From positions 248,001 to 312,000 of the forward strand of contig NZ_NWFK02000001.1 of NCBI RefSeq assembly GCF_002313155.2: DNA of 64,000 bases, written 5' to 3'. The notes beneath the pieces are model-generated. The model saw only the letters and a program-made list of their open reading frames with translations. It was not told where the DNA came from and made no database searches. Positions 1 through 7,753 of the stretch are shown here, piece after piece. Position numbers and translations under genes: made by a program. Each line of letters begins with the position of its first letter. Positions within the stretch are counted from its first letter, which is position 1. The stretch is from Psychrobacter sp. FDAARGOS_221. GTDB lineage: Bacteria; Pseudomonadota; Gammaproteobacteria; Pseudomonadales; Moraxellaceae.

Positions 1-854
1 AACGATAATAAATTGCTGTGCCGTCATAGGCGTTATAGGCGCCCTGCCCTATCGTGATGTCTTTATTTGAATAACCGTCTTGTGATGGGTCATTTTCCAA
101 TGAATGGGTATCTAGCATAAGTGACGTGTCCTTACTGGCATTAATAGGATTATTTATAAGTGTGATGGCTGTGAAATTTTTATTCTCAAGAGGAGCATTT
201 AAATTTTTTATAGTTAACGAATCAATAGTGTTATGTTCTGACAGCTCTGACTTTAGACAGGGAGCAGGATGCATGGCAATAAATCCAGCCTTTGCCATTG
301 CCCCTATTCTATTCAAGCAGGTCTTTAACAGTAACAGTTGGCTTATCATTAATAGCGACCCAGTATACCGATAGACAGGCACACCTAGCCCTGACAACAA
401 GCCAATAACACCTAATAATAAGGCTCTATCACTCTTACCTAAAGGCCCATGATTGGTACGTGTACCTATCGAACAGATTGAAATGAGAGTGCAATGAGTC
501 AGACGAGGATAATTGAGATGAGTTTACATGTGGTCGCAAGCTATTGATTAATAAACTATCAGAGATAATATCGCCTGATTCGTTTAACACAGCGCCAAGT
601 TTCGATGCTTGCCCATGCTCTCTTGCCATCATCCCGTCTATGGCATTAAACGCCATACGAATAAATAATGACAGTGGCAATATAAACCATTTATTTGTGT
701 CGTTTTGAGCATGAGCGATGACGTAGGCCGTGCCTGCACTTAGGATAATTGCACTGACGGTCACTTGATTTGCCGTGACGCCCTTTTTAACCAAATTATC
801 GCTAATAGGTCGCAAGGTGTTTTGAAATTGTGTTTTAAGTTGATAAACAGACAT
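1..854 (-). pseudogene. Frameshifted CDP-alcohol phosphatidyltransferase running into an alpha/beta-hydrolase-like region (partial)
   Basis: The minus-strand frame starting at 854 encodes a membrane protein with the CDP-alcohol phosphotransferase signature (AIDGMMAREHG...KLGAVLNESGD), the family that moves a phosphoalcohol onto CDP-diacylglycerol. That frame stops at 435. A second minus-strand frame, shifted relative to the first, is open from about 475 to the window edge and begins with GTRTNHGPLGKSDRALLLG, which matches the C-terminal half of the same family. It continues without a stop into AYNAYDGTAIYYR, which resembles the start of a YnbC-type hydrolase. The 470-560 stretch has lost frame and reads through a stop in the middle frame. 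The start at 854 has a poor ribosome site. Either a real frameshift, which would make this a pseudogene, or a sequencing error explains it. The YnbA/YnbC comparison is from family knowledge; the fusion is inferred. Confidence 0.6.
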
Positions 855-1271
855 GAGAGGTTAACTTTGACAGATAAGAAAATGATAAATAGATTGTTAT
901 TTATCTAAACACAGTTTGTCATTAGCGTCTACTTATTTAGAATGGATTTGTTAATTTTGCATAAGTGATCAAAACGCCCGTTTTTTCATGATCATAAACC
1001 ACTACGCTATTATTCAACGCCCATTATTCCCATTTACTCATCCATAGGTCTGTAAAAAACACTAAACCCTATCTTTTGTTTAAAGCGCTTCCTGCGTAAA
1101 CAACTCCGTTAATAACCCTGGTTATTCTTCAAACCCTTTAATGATCACTCTAATCTCAAAACTTAAGCAAGCCTTAAGTTTGCTTTGATTAAATAACCTT
1201 ATCAACTGGCTAACAGCCATTACTTACTGCCTTCAATAAGTCAGTAAATTTAGAATAAGGAACAATTAATC
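855..1271. other. Intergenic region between divergent genes
   Basis: No convincing gene is visible in this 417-base, AT-rich stretch. It separates the minus-strand phosphatidyltransferase from the plus-strand cytochrome b561 gene and must hold both promoters. The only clear signal is the direct repeat at 1162-1178. The cytochrome gene has an AAGGA ribosome site about 11 bases before its ATG. Confidence 0.6.
1162..1194 (+). promoter_or_regulatory. PmrA/QseB-type direct-repeat box and -10 element upstream of cytochrome b561
   Basis: CTTAAG at 1162-1167, five bases, then CTTAAG at 1173-1178: an exact match to the known PmrA-box pattern YTTAAK-N5-YTTAAK. Ten bases further lies the -10-like hexamer TTAAAT (1189-1194). 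The box takes the place of a -35 element, as in activator-dependent promoters. The same arrangement recurs at 1913 and 7596. The likely binder is the regulator encoded at 5084, by inference. Confidence 0.65.
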
Positions 1272-1883
1272 ATGAATCATTATAGCGAATCGAATAACCC
1301 TCACACCTCATATTCAGCGCCAATCCAAGACAAACACACTATTAAAGTATGGGACATCTGTGTCCGCTTTACCCATTGGGTCATTGCTGCTGGCATTTTG
1401 GCAAACCTTGCCTTTACCGATGATGGCAGCGAGCTTCACGAATACGTGGGCTATGTCGTTGTGGGATTGGTAGTACTGCGTCTTATTTGGGGTTTTATCG
1501 GCACTCGCTATGCTAGATTTAGTAACTTCTTCCCGACCCCTGCCCGATTAAAATCACACCTGAAAGCCTTAAGCCATCACCAAATACCGCAAAACAATGT
1601 CAATAATGTCGGCCATAATCCGCTGGCTGCATTAATGATGTTTGCTTTATGGGCCGTCATCATTGGTCTGGGTATAACCGGCTACGCCATGGAAGCGCAC
1701 ATTATTGCTGACGAAGATACGCTTGAGGACATTCATGAGGTATTTGCCAGCAGCTTATATTTACTCGTGCCTTTGCATGTGCTGTCTGCAATTTTAATGA
1801 GCCGTTTGCAAAAACAAAACTTAATTAAATCAATGATTACCGGCAATAAACAAGTGGTTGTTAGTGACTTAAACACCAAATAA
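1272..1883 (+). CDS. Cytochrome b561 family membrane protein
   Basis: A 203-residue di-heme cytochrome b of the kind that passes electrons to or from quinones, hydrogenases or periplasmic partners. Four membrane segments are visible. Candidate heme-ligand histidines sit at H35 (RFTHW), H56 (ELHEYVGY), H155 and H169 (PLH), the usual spacing for the family. After the fourth segment there is a short basic cytoplasmic tail. It is the first gene of a redox block followed by PepSY, ApbE-like and ferric-reductase-like genes, so its job is probably electron transfer across the inner membrane within that block. A PmrA-type box lies about 95 bases upstream. The family call is firm; the electron donor and acceptor are unknown. 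Confidence 0.9.
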   Translation: MNHYSESNNPHTSYSAPIQDKHTIKVWDICVRFTHWVIAAGILANLAFTDDGSELHEYVGYVVVGLVVLRLIWGFIGTRYARFSNFFPTPARLKSHLKALSHHQIPQNNVNNVGHNPLAALMMFALWAVIIGLGITGYAMEAHIIADEDTLEDIHEVFASSLYLLVPLHVLSAILMSRLQKQNLIKSMITGNKQVVVSDLNTK

Positions 1884-1912
1884 ATCAAAGCTAATTATCT
1901 AAATTTTTGCCC

Positions 1913-1945
1913 CTTAAGAATGCTTTAAGGTTCACAACGTATGCT
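1913..1945 (+). promoter_or_regulatory. Second PmrA/QseB-type box and -10 element, upstream of the PepSY gene
   Basis: CTTAAG (1913-1918), five bases, TTTAAG (1924-1929), then ten bases and the -10-like hexamer TATGCT (1940-1945). This matches YTTAAK-N5-YTTAAK and has the same box-to-hexamer spacing as the sites at 1162 and 7596. It implies the PepSY gene has its own regulated promoter in addition to any read-through from cytochrome b561. Confidence 0.6.
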
Positions 1946-2014
1946 TATCTTAGTTAAGTAAAACTAAAAGTATTAAATATATCAAAACTATTAAAAACTT
2001 ATGAGAAAAGAATT

Positions 2015-2635
2015 ATGAGTAAAATTACCAGTCAATCCGTCACCAAGCCTATTATATTTAGCATTGGTATTGCCTCATTAGTATTTTTTGGCGGTGCTGT
2101 CGGCCTCACTTTGCAATCAGCAGAAACAGCATTAGAGCAAAACGCATCTGCTCAAACAACCCTCGCCAATCTAACATCTAATGATATGGCTTTAGGCCTG
2201 GATGCAGATCAATCAACAGATCAATCAATTGCTGCAATGGCTGATCTTAGCAGCCAGCGTTTGATTGCGATTAGCTCAGAACAAGCGCTGACTATAGCAA
2301 AACCTCAACATACTGATGCCTCATTAATAGGCACCCCCGAACTGGTCAACTATAACGGCAATGCTGCCTACGAAGTTAAATGGACAGACGGCGTCACCTA
2401 TGTCGATGCGGCTCTAGGCACCATCATCAACCCTGTCAATCAAACTGTCTTGGTCAGTGGCTCTCAATATGAGGAAGGCTACGAAAATGGCTATGAGGAA
2501 GATGACGACGAGTATGATGATGACGATGATGAAGATGAACATCATGAAAGCTATGAGCGTCATGAACATAGCGAACGTTTGATGGTCGCCAATTATGAGA
2601 AACACGATGACGATGAGGACGAATACGATGACTAA
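2015..2635 (+). CDS. PepSY-domain membrane-anchored protein with acidic His-rich C-terminal tail
   Basis: A 206-residue protein. Residues about 11-32 form a single membrane anchor or uncleaved signal. After a low-complexity linker, residues about 80-145 form a PepSY domain (ISSEQALTIAK ... AAYEVKWTDGVTYVDAALGTII), a fold found in periplasmic inhibitors and in membrane redox proteins. The last 55 residues are almost all Asp, Glu, Tyr and His, for example DDDDDEDEHHESYERHEHSE, a likely divalent-cation binding tail. A very similar tract occurs in the periplasmic loop of the sensor kinase at 5818. It lies between cytochrome b561 and a small membrane protein whose start overlaps its stop. The domain call is firm; metal binding is inferred from composition. 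Confidence 0.85.
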   Translation: MSKITSQSVTKPIIFSIGIASLVFFGGAVGLTLQSAETALEQNASAQTTLANLTSNDMALGLDADQSTDQSIAAMADLSSQRLIAISSEQALTIAKPQHTDASLIGTPELVNYNGNAAYEVKWTDGVTYVDAALGTIINPVNQTVLVSGSQYEEGYENGYEEDDDEYDDDDDEDEHHESYERHEHSERLMVANYEKHDDDEDEYDD

Positions 2636-2963
2636 CCCAACTCAACTTTCTAAAACGACTGCTGCACAACCTTCTAGCGCAAACAAAACCAAGACTAAAG
2701 CTAAGAAAAAGCCAGAATCTTTTATGCTATTGAAAAGCAGCATCATGATTTTCTCAATTGCAGGCACAATGGGCGGTTGGCTGATATTTGTTAATCAAGA
2801 GTCACCTTCGCAGCCGATGGCAACTGAATCGACTGTTACTGAGTTGTCGACTATACCTGAAGTTACCCTTGTAGATATTAACGAGCTGCGACAAGTCAAC
2901 CAAGCCATGCCCCAACCTAGCGCACAAAGAGCCGTCGTTACCCGAACCAGCTCTTCTCAGTAG
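2628..2963 (+). CDS. Small single-pass membrane protein of the redox block
   Basis: Unrecognised 111-residue protein. The ATG at 2628 overlaps the PepSY stop codon (ATGACTAA) and has GAGGAC about ten bases upstream, so it is preferred to the in-frame ATG at 2595 that lies deeper in PepSY. The N-terminal 35 residues are basic (KTKTKAKKKPE), followed by one membrane helix at about residues 36-54 and a proline/serine-rich periplasmic segment. This is the topology of a small anchor or adaptor protein. Translational coupling to PepSY and its place before the ApbE gene suggest it is part of the same membrane complex. No function can be read from the sequence alone. Confidence 0.7.
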   Translation: MTNPTQLSKTTAAQPSSANKTKTKAKKKPESFMLLKSSIMIFSIAGTMGGWLIFVNQESPSQPMATESTVTELSTIPEVTLVDINELRQVNQAMPQPSAQRAVVTRTSSSQ

Positions 2964-3002
2964 CTGTTTATGAAAAGAAAATAGAAGAAAAGAAGACAAG
3001 CA

Positions 3003-4169
3003 ATGCAACACTCAAACAATGACATCCAAACGGAAACTTATGACATTCACTCAATAAGTTTTTTCGCAATGGGCTGTCACAATCAAGTTCACCTTGAGCT
3101 TAGCCGGATTAAGTCACTTGTGAGTGCTGAGGTTATGCATGAGCATTTGGCGCAGTTAGAACAGCGAATCTTATCAAAACTTGCACACTGGGAAGGTATT
3201 TTCAGCCGTTTTGATGGGCATAGCGAGCTGATGCAGCTTAATAAGCGATCAGGAGAATGGGTGGCAGTGAGTCAAGCATTGTATGAGGTAATACAGCAAG
3301 CGTTTGTTTTTTATCAGCAAACTCAAGGTCTGGTCACGCCGACAGTTTTACAGTCTATGCAGCAGATAGGTTATCAATCTTCGTTTGAAACGTTAAAAAA
3401 ATGCGAATTGAATTTTAGTTGCAATAGATCAGACGAGCTAAATCACCAACAAAACTTAATATGCTCATCTGCCGATAATACCACACCTAATCGTTCCAAA
3501 AACAGTCAAACGCCGACTAGGCCGCTGCCGCTAGAACGACAAATTCGCTTAAGACACAAAGTATCTACCGATGATGGTTATCCTACAATCTATGAAGTGT
3601 ATTTGGCGGACGGTGTTGGTATTGATTTAAATGGCTACGTGAAAGGTTGGGCGGCGAACAAATTAGCAAAGCAAATCAGTACTGATAATAGACGGCCTCT
3701 ACCCTGCCTGGTTAATTTAGGCGGTGATATTGCGGTAGGTACTGTTGATAATGGTACTGTTGATGATATTGATAAAGTGAATTGGACGGTGGCTATCGCT
3801 TCGCCAAATCTGACTGATTCAGCTAAGCCAAACAGTGAGTTATCAAGATTAAAAGATGATGTCGCTATTTTTGACATCTCAACCGGTGGTGTGGCGACGT
3901 CAGGACAGGACTATCGGCGCTGGTGGCATAAAGGCAAACCTCAGCATCATATTATCAACCCTTATGATAACCAGTCTGCTGTCAGTGACGTGTTAACCGT
4001 AACCGTTATTGCAGAAGATGCCTTGATTGCTGAAGTATGCGCTAAATACTGCCTAATAATGGGTCAACACAGCGCTTTAGAGTGGCTGCAAGATAATGAT
4101 ATCGCCGGTTTAATCATAAATACCCAACACCAGGTAATGACCTCGCCCGCCATGAACAACTATTTATAG
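3003..4169 (+). CDS. ApbE-family FAD:protein FMN transferase-like protein
   Basis: A 388-residue protein with ApbE landmarks: FFAMGCHNQVHLEL near the start, IFSRFDGHSELMQLN, DLNGYVKGWAANKLA, LVNLGGDIAVG, STGGVATSGQDYRRW and HHIINPYD. ApbE enzymes transfer FMN from FAD to a threonine or serine of membrane or secreted redox proteins. Two oddities are visible. There is no signal peptide or lipobox, so it may act in the cytoplasm. The late metal-binding segment reads AEVCAKYCLIMG where many ApbE proteins have an Asp-Ala-x-x-Thr pattern. An insertion of about 35 residues sits at roughly 140-175. It is followed by a ferric-reductase-like gene. No obvious flavinylation target motif occurs in the neighbouring proteins. 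Confidence 0.85.
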   Translation: MQHSNNDIQTETYDIHSISFFAMGCHNQVHLELSRIKSLVSAEVMHEHLAQLEQRILSKLAHWEGIFSRFDGHSELMQLNKRSGEWVAVSQALYEVIQQAFVFYQQTQGLVTPTVLQSMQQIGYQSSFETLKKCELNFSCNRSDELNHQQNLICSSADNTTPNRSKNSQTPTRPLPLERQIRLRHKVSTDDGYPTIYEVYLADGVGIDLNGYVKGWAANKLAKQISTDNRRPLPCLVNLGGDIAVGTVDNGTVDDIDKVNWTVAIASPNLTDSAKPNSELSRLKDDVAIFDISTGGVATSGQDYRRWWHKGKPQHHIINPYDNQSAVSDVLTVTVIAEDALIAEVCAKYCLIMGQHSALEWLQDNDIAGLIINTQHQVMTSPAMNNYL

Positions 4170-4251
4170 CTTATTGCCATGTTTATAGTTAAGTCGAATT
4201 TACAGTTAATTATCAAAGTGCACTCAAAAGTTAGTGCTAAAGGTTTTATAT

Positions 4252-4950
4252 ATGTCACACACTGATTTAACCATGACTCAGGACACGCCTATTTTTATTA
4301 GATTACTCAAGTTAGCTGGGTGTGTTTTTATTATCGTATTGGGTATCAGCTTAGGTATTGCGTTATTAATGGGCTTTAAAGCTCAAATGTTGGACTCTAT
4401 CACCACAATGATGACGATGACAGACAAGCATTATTGGTATTTATCGCGAGCAAGCGGGGTTATTGGCTACGCATTGTTTTGGCTATCGGTATTATTTGGT
4501 CTGCTATTAAGTACTCGTTTAGGCAAACAAATTAAATTTTCTCGAGTATTCGCTTTGCATAAATTTCTTAGCTTAACTGCCATTGGGTTTACCTTATTTC
4601 ATGCAGGGATTTTGCTGTTAGACCGTTTTTTGAATATTGAATTATGGCAATTACTGACTCCCTTTGGTTTTAGCAGCAACCGTATTGGCACGGCTATGGG
4701 GCAGATTGGTTTTTATTTATTACTCATATGTGCCATTAGTTTTTATATTAAGCAATATATTGGGCAGAGTGCGTGGCGCTGGATTCACTTTTCTACTTTC
4801 TTAGCCTATATGTGTGTCAGTATTCACTTATTTATGGTCGGCTCAGATACAAGAGCACTGCCTCTCATGATATTCTATGCGGTCACTCAATCTATCGTGT
4901 TTATATTAATTAGCTATCGTCTGATTCTGATGAATTTCAACAAAGCTTAA
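4252..4950 (+). CDS. Ferric-reductase-like transmembrane heme protein
   Basis: A 232-residue integral membrane protein with about six helices. Two helices each carry a histidine pair spaced 13-14 residues apart (HKFLSLTAIGFTLFH and HFSTFLAYMCVSIH), the bis-heme pattern of ferric reductase, NOX and MsrQ-type domains. There is no attached FAD/NAD domain, so it must receive electrons from a partner. Start at ATG 4252, which has AAGG nine bases upstream, is preferred over the GTG at 4234. With cytochrome b561, PepSY and the ApbE-like gene it forms a block suited to moving electrons across the inner membrane, possibly for metal reduction or envelope repair. That role is inferred. Confidence 0.85.
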   Translation: MSHTDLTMTQDTPIFIRLLKLAGCVFIIVLGISLGIALLMGFKAQMLDSITTMMTMTDKHYWYLSRASGVIGYALFWLSVLFGLLLSTRLGKQIKFSRVFALHKFLSLTAIGFTLFHAGILLLDRFLNIELWQLLTPFGFSSNRIGTAMGQIGFYLLLICAISFYIKQYIGQSAWRWIHFSTFLAYMCVSIHLFMVGSDTRALPLMIFYAVTQSIVFILISYRLILMNFNKA

Positions 4951-5083
4951 ATCGTTCTAACCTTGTGTACCTTATCCATAAGAATGTGTCATGAGAATGT
5001 TGAACACTGTTTAGATAACAGGTCGAAAAGGTCTATAATGATCCATATTGTAGCGAGTCATTTATTTTAGCGAGTCCTTGTTT

Positions 5084-5752
5084 ATGCCACGTATATTATT
5101 AGTTGAAGATGATAACGCTATTGCTGAAGGCATCGTGCTTGCGCTTAAAAGCCATGGCATGGTTGTCGATTGGTTTACCGATGCCGTCCAGGGTGAATAT
5201 GCCTTACAAGAGAATATGTTTGATGCGGTGCTGCTCGACTTAACCCTACCGAAGGGCGATGGTATCGATGTGTTAAAGAGCTGGCGGGCAAAAGGCTTTG
5301 ACACGCCTGTACTCATTATTACCGCAAGAGATGCGATTGCCAATCGGGTTGCAGGCTTAAATTCTGGTGCCGATGATTATTTGGTTAAGCCCTTTGCTAT
5401 TGAAGAGGTGGTCGCTCGCCTACAAGCTTTGATTAGAAGAAGCCAAGGGCGCAGTAAAAACATATTAAGCTATGGTAATGTGACCTATGAACCGAATTCT
5501 CAACAGGTCACTTATTTGGGGCAATTATTAGAGCTGACCAGCAAAGAGACCATTATATTGGAACACATGCTGACCCATCCCAATCAGATTCACAGCCGTG
5601 CTAGCTTAGAAGATAAAATATATGGTTGGCAACAAGACATTGATAGCAATGCGATAGAGGTTCATATCCATCATTTACGCAAAAAGCTAGGCGATGACTT
5701 AATCCTCACCAAGCGTGGTGTGGGCTATTATTTAAACCCCAAACGTCAGTAA
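5084..5752 (+). CDS. OmpR/PmrA/QseB-type response regulator
   Basis: A 222-residue regulator. The receiver domain has the acidic pocket (VEDDNAIAEG), phospho-acceptor D52 (LLDLTLPKGDG), the conserved Thr/Ala region (LIITARD) and Lys in YLVKPF. The C-terminal winged-helix domain is clear (LTSKETIILEHML ... AIEVHIHHLRKKLG ... KRGVGYYL). Family members such as PmrA and QseB bind direct repeats of CTTAAG spaced by five bases, and three such boxes lie in this window (1162, 1913, 7596), making this the probable binder. ATG 5084 is chosen over TTG 5078. A TATAAT at 5034-5039 may be its own -10. The kinase gene follows after 65 bases. Confidence 0.93.
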   Translation: MPRILLVEDDNAIAEGIVLALKSHGMVVDWFTDAVQGEYALQENMFDAVLLDLTLPKGDGIDVLKSWRAKGFDTPVLIITARDAIANRVAGLNSGADDYLVKPFAIEEVVARLQALIRRSQGRSKNILSYGNVTYEPNSQQVTYLGQLLELTSKETIILEHMLTHPNQIHSRASLEDKIYGWQQDIDSNAIEVHIHHLRKKLGDDLILTKRGVGYYLNPKRQ

Positions 5753-5817
5753 AGCCCATCAGTATATCTAGAATCTTCAATCACCAACTCCCCTATTCCT
5801 ATGATGTCTAAACCACT

Positions 5818-7470
5818 ATGAAAAGTATTCAAAAAAGACTATTAACGTATTTACTGATTGGTCTACCGACGTTATGGATAATGACATCAAGCGTGACAAC
5901 GTGGAAGCTTTGGCATGAAATAGATGAGATGAATGATACACAAATCATCCAGATGGCACGCTATTTGATAGAAACGGCAAGAGATGATGATCTAGAGGGC
6001 GACTATGAGCTTAAACGCTATGAGCTAAAACAATCTGAACTTGAGCAAACAGAATTAAGCAATGAAAATAACGCGGATGAAATCTTTAAAGCGTCTGAAA
6101 GTCATCATGATGACGATGAGCACGAATACGATAAGCACGAAGAAGAAGATAAAGATGAGCACGAAGACGATGATGATGACGAGTATGAAGAAGAGGATCA
6201 TCATGATTCAGCGTTTGCAAAGATATACACCCTAAACAGCAAGCCGTTACCCATTGAAATTGAAGGTAATCTTGGCGATGCTAAAGAAGAATACTTAGGA
6301 TTTGCGATTTGGGATAAGACAGGTCGTCTGCTGATGGCGGATCATAACGGCCAGTCGTTTGATTTTTTGCCGGATCAACATGGCTTTTTGGAAGATCATC
6401 AAAGTACCTATCAGCGCTTAAACCCTTTTAGCAAACGTTGGCGACTGTTTTATGTGCATGATGAATATGCCAATGACAATGCAGGCAGGGTCATTGCGGT
6501 AGGCCAAAATCTCGAATCACGCCGCGAGACCATTACAAATGCGATAACCGTACAGCTACTGCCAATGTTTTTTGGGCTGTTTGCGTTTATCGGTTTGGTT
6601 GTTTGGGCGGTGCGTCAAGGCTTTGCGCCATTAACCCAAATCAGTAGTGAGCTGAGTCAACGTGATTTATCCGACAACACCCCTATTAAAGCGGATGTAC
6701 CCAAAGAGGTACAAGCTTTAGTCAATTCATTAAACGCCTTGTTCGTCAAAGTGTCGCAAGCTTTAGAGCGTGAACAACGCTTTACGGCGGACGCCTCGCA
6801 TGAGCTACGCAGTCCATTGACAGCATTAAAGCTGCAAGCGGACTTACTCAAGCAGCAATTATTGCATTATTCAGATGGGTCAGATGCGTCAAATGAAACC
6901 CAGCTTTATGACCATGCTCAAAAAATTAGCGACGGCATTGATCGTGCCAATCACTTGGTTGATCAACTGCTTATTTTGGCAAAGCTTGCGCCGCAGCAGC
7001 AACTGCCAGAAGATCAGCTTGAACTTGCCGATTGGATTGCATTAACCGATGATGTGCTTAGTGAGGTTAATCGTCAAGCACGTGAAAAATACATTCAACT
7101 AAAACGGTCAGTGACTGTTGAAGCAGAACAAGTCTTACCGCTTCATATTAACCTAACCTTAATGAAAATATTACTACGCAACGTGCTAGACAATGCCATT
7201 CGCTATTCGCCTGAAAATAGCACGGTTGAGATTGTATTAGCTGCCGACAGTATTGTTGTTAAAGATAACGGCAAAGGCGTTAATCAAGAGCATCTAAACC
7301 GACTCAGTGAGCGCTTTTATCGTCCTGCGGGTCAAAAGCAAAAAGGTAGCGGGCTTGGGCTGTCTATCGTGCATCAAATAGCGCAATTGCATCAGTTGAA
7401 CGTTAATTTTGCCAACCGCCCTGCCCCTGACTCAGGATTAATTGTCACTATCAGCAAGTCATCTTCTTAA
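5818..7470 (+). CDS. Sensor histidine kinase with acidic His-rich periplasmic tract
   Basis: A 550-residue sensor kinase. First membrane helix at about residues 8-28, then a long periplasmic domain, a second helix near 243-262 (LLPMFFGLFAFIGLVVWAV), HAMP, the H-box with H328 (FTADASHELRSPLTALK), N-box (LLRNVLDNAIRYSPE), and G-boxes (VVKDNGKGV, GSGLGLSIVH). The periplasmic part combines a QseC-like 2CSK_N fold (YLGFAIWDKTGRLLMAD) with an inserted tract at about 95-138 made of Asp, Glu, His and Tyr. That tract resembles the C-terminal tail of the PepSY protein at 2015 and is a plausible cation-sensing surface. It partners the regulator at 5084. Kinase identity is firm; the ligand is inferred. 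Confidence 0.93.
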   Translation: MKSIQKRLLTYLLIGLPTLWIMTSSVTTWKLWHEIDEMNDTQIIQMARYLIETARDDDLEGDYELKRYELKQSELEQTELSNENNADEIFKASESHHDDDEHEYDKHEEEDKDEHEDDDDDEYEEEDHHDSAFAKIYTLNSKPLPIEIEGNLGDAKEEYLGFAIWDKTGRLLMADHNGQSFDFLPDQHGFLEDHQSTYQRLNPFSKRWRLFYVHDEYANDNAGRVIAVGQNLESRRETITNAITVQLLPMFFGLFAFIGLVVWAVRQGFAPLTQISSELSQRDLSDNTPIKADVPKEVQALVNSLNALFVKVSQALEREQRFTADASHELRSPLTALKLQADLLKQQLLHYSDGSDASNETQLYDHAQKISDGIDRANHLVDQLLILAKLAPQQQLPEDQLELADWIALTDDVLSEVNRQAREKYIQLKRSVTVEAEQVLPLHINLTLMKILLRNVLDNAIRYSPENSTVEIVLAADSIVVKDNGKGVNQEHLNRLSERFYRPAGQKQKGSGLGLSIVHQIAQLHQLNVNFANRPAPDSGLIVTISKSSS

Positions 7471-7522
7471 GCTTTTTTTCAACCATCTTCCTAATCGTCT
7501 TATAGTCTCAGTTTGTATTCTG

Positions 7523-7556
7523 TAAAGGTCTATTAAGTGCTATTAATAGACCTTTA
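7523..7556 (+). terminator. Strong hairpin after the sensor kinase gene
   Basis: A perfect 14-bp inverted repeat (TAAAGGTCTATTAA, loop GTGCTA, then its complement). A T-rich stretch follows only after some 15 bases, so it could be an imperfect terminator or an RNA-stability hairpin that separates the kinase from the next, separately controlled cluster. Confidence 0.55.
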
Positions 7557-7595
7557 TGCGTCTGATTTATTTGCATTTTTTCTTAAATTAATTTT

Positions 7596-7628
7596 CTTAA
7601 GGTTGGCATAAGGTTAGCCCTCTATACT
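7596..7628 (+). promoter_or_regulatory. Third PmrA/QseB-type box and -10 element, upstream of the hemolysin-family cluster
   Basis: CTTAAG (7596-7601), five bases, CATAAG (7607-7612; one mismatch to YTTAAK), then exactly ten bases and TATACT (7623-7628), a good -10. GGTT follows the first half and the second half, as in extended PmrA boxes. It places the four-gene cluster at 7754-12382 under the same probable control as the redox block. Confidence 0.6.
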
Positions 7629-7753
7629 CTGCTATACCGTAAGAATAATTAATATAGCCAACCAACTTTAAAGCCTTGCCGTATTAGTTGCCATGCTAAA
7701 TACACTTAACCTGCTCGCTAAAGTTAACTGGCTATTATTAGGAGACACAGAAG

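Noticed and set aside
126..374. Plus-strand open frame of 82 codons
   Set aside because: It lies opposite the minus-strand phosphatidyltransferase continuation, whose translation has recognisable family motifs; the plus-strand product has none.
2414..2669. Minus-strand frames over the PepSY acidic tail
   Set aside because: They are products of the GAT/GAC-rich repeat that encodes Asp and Glu on the plus strand; hydrophobic or His/Arg-rich translations are artefacts.
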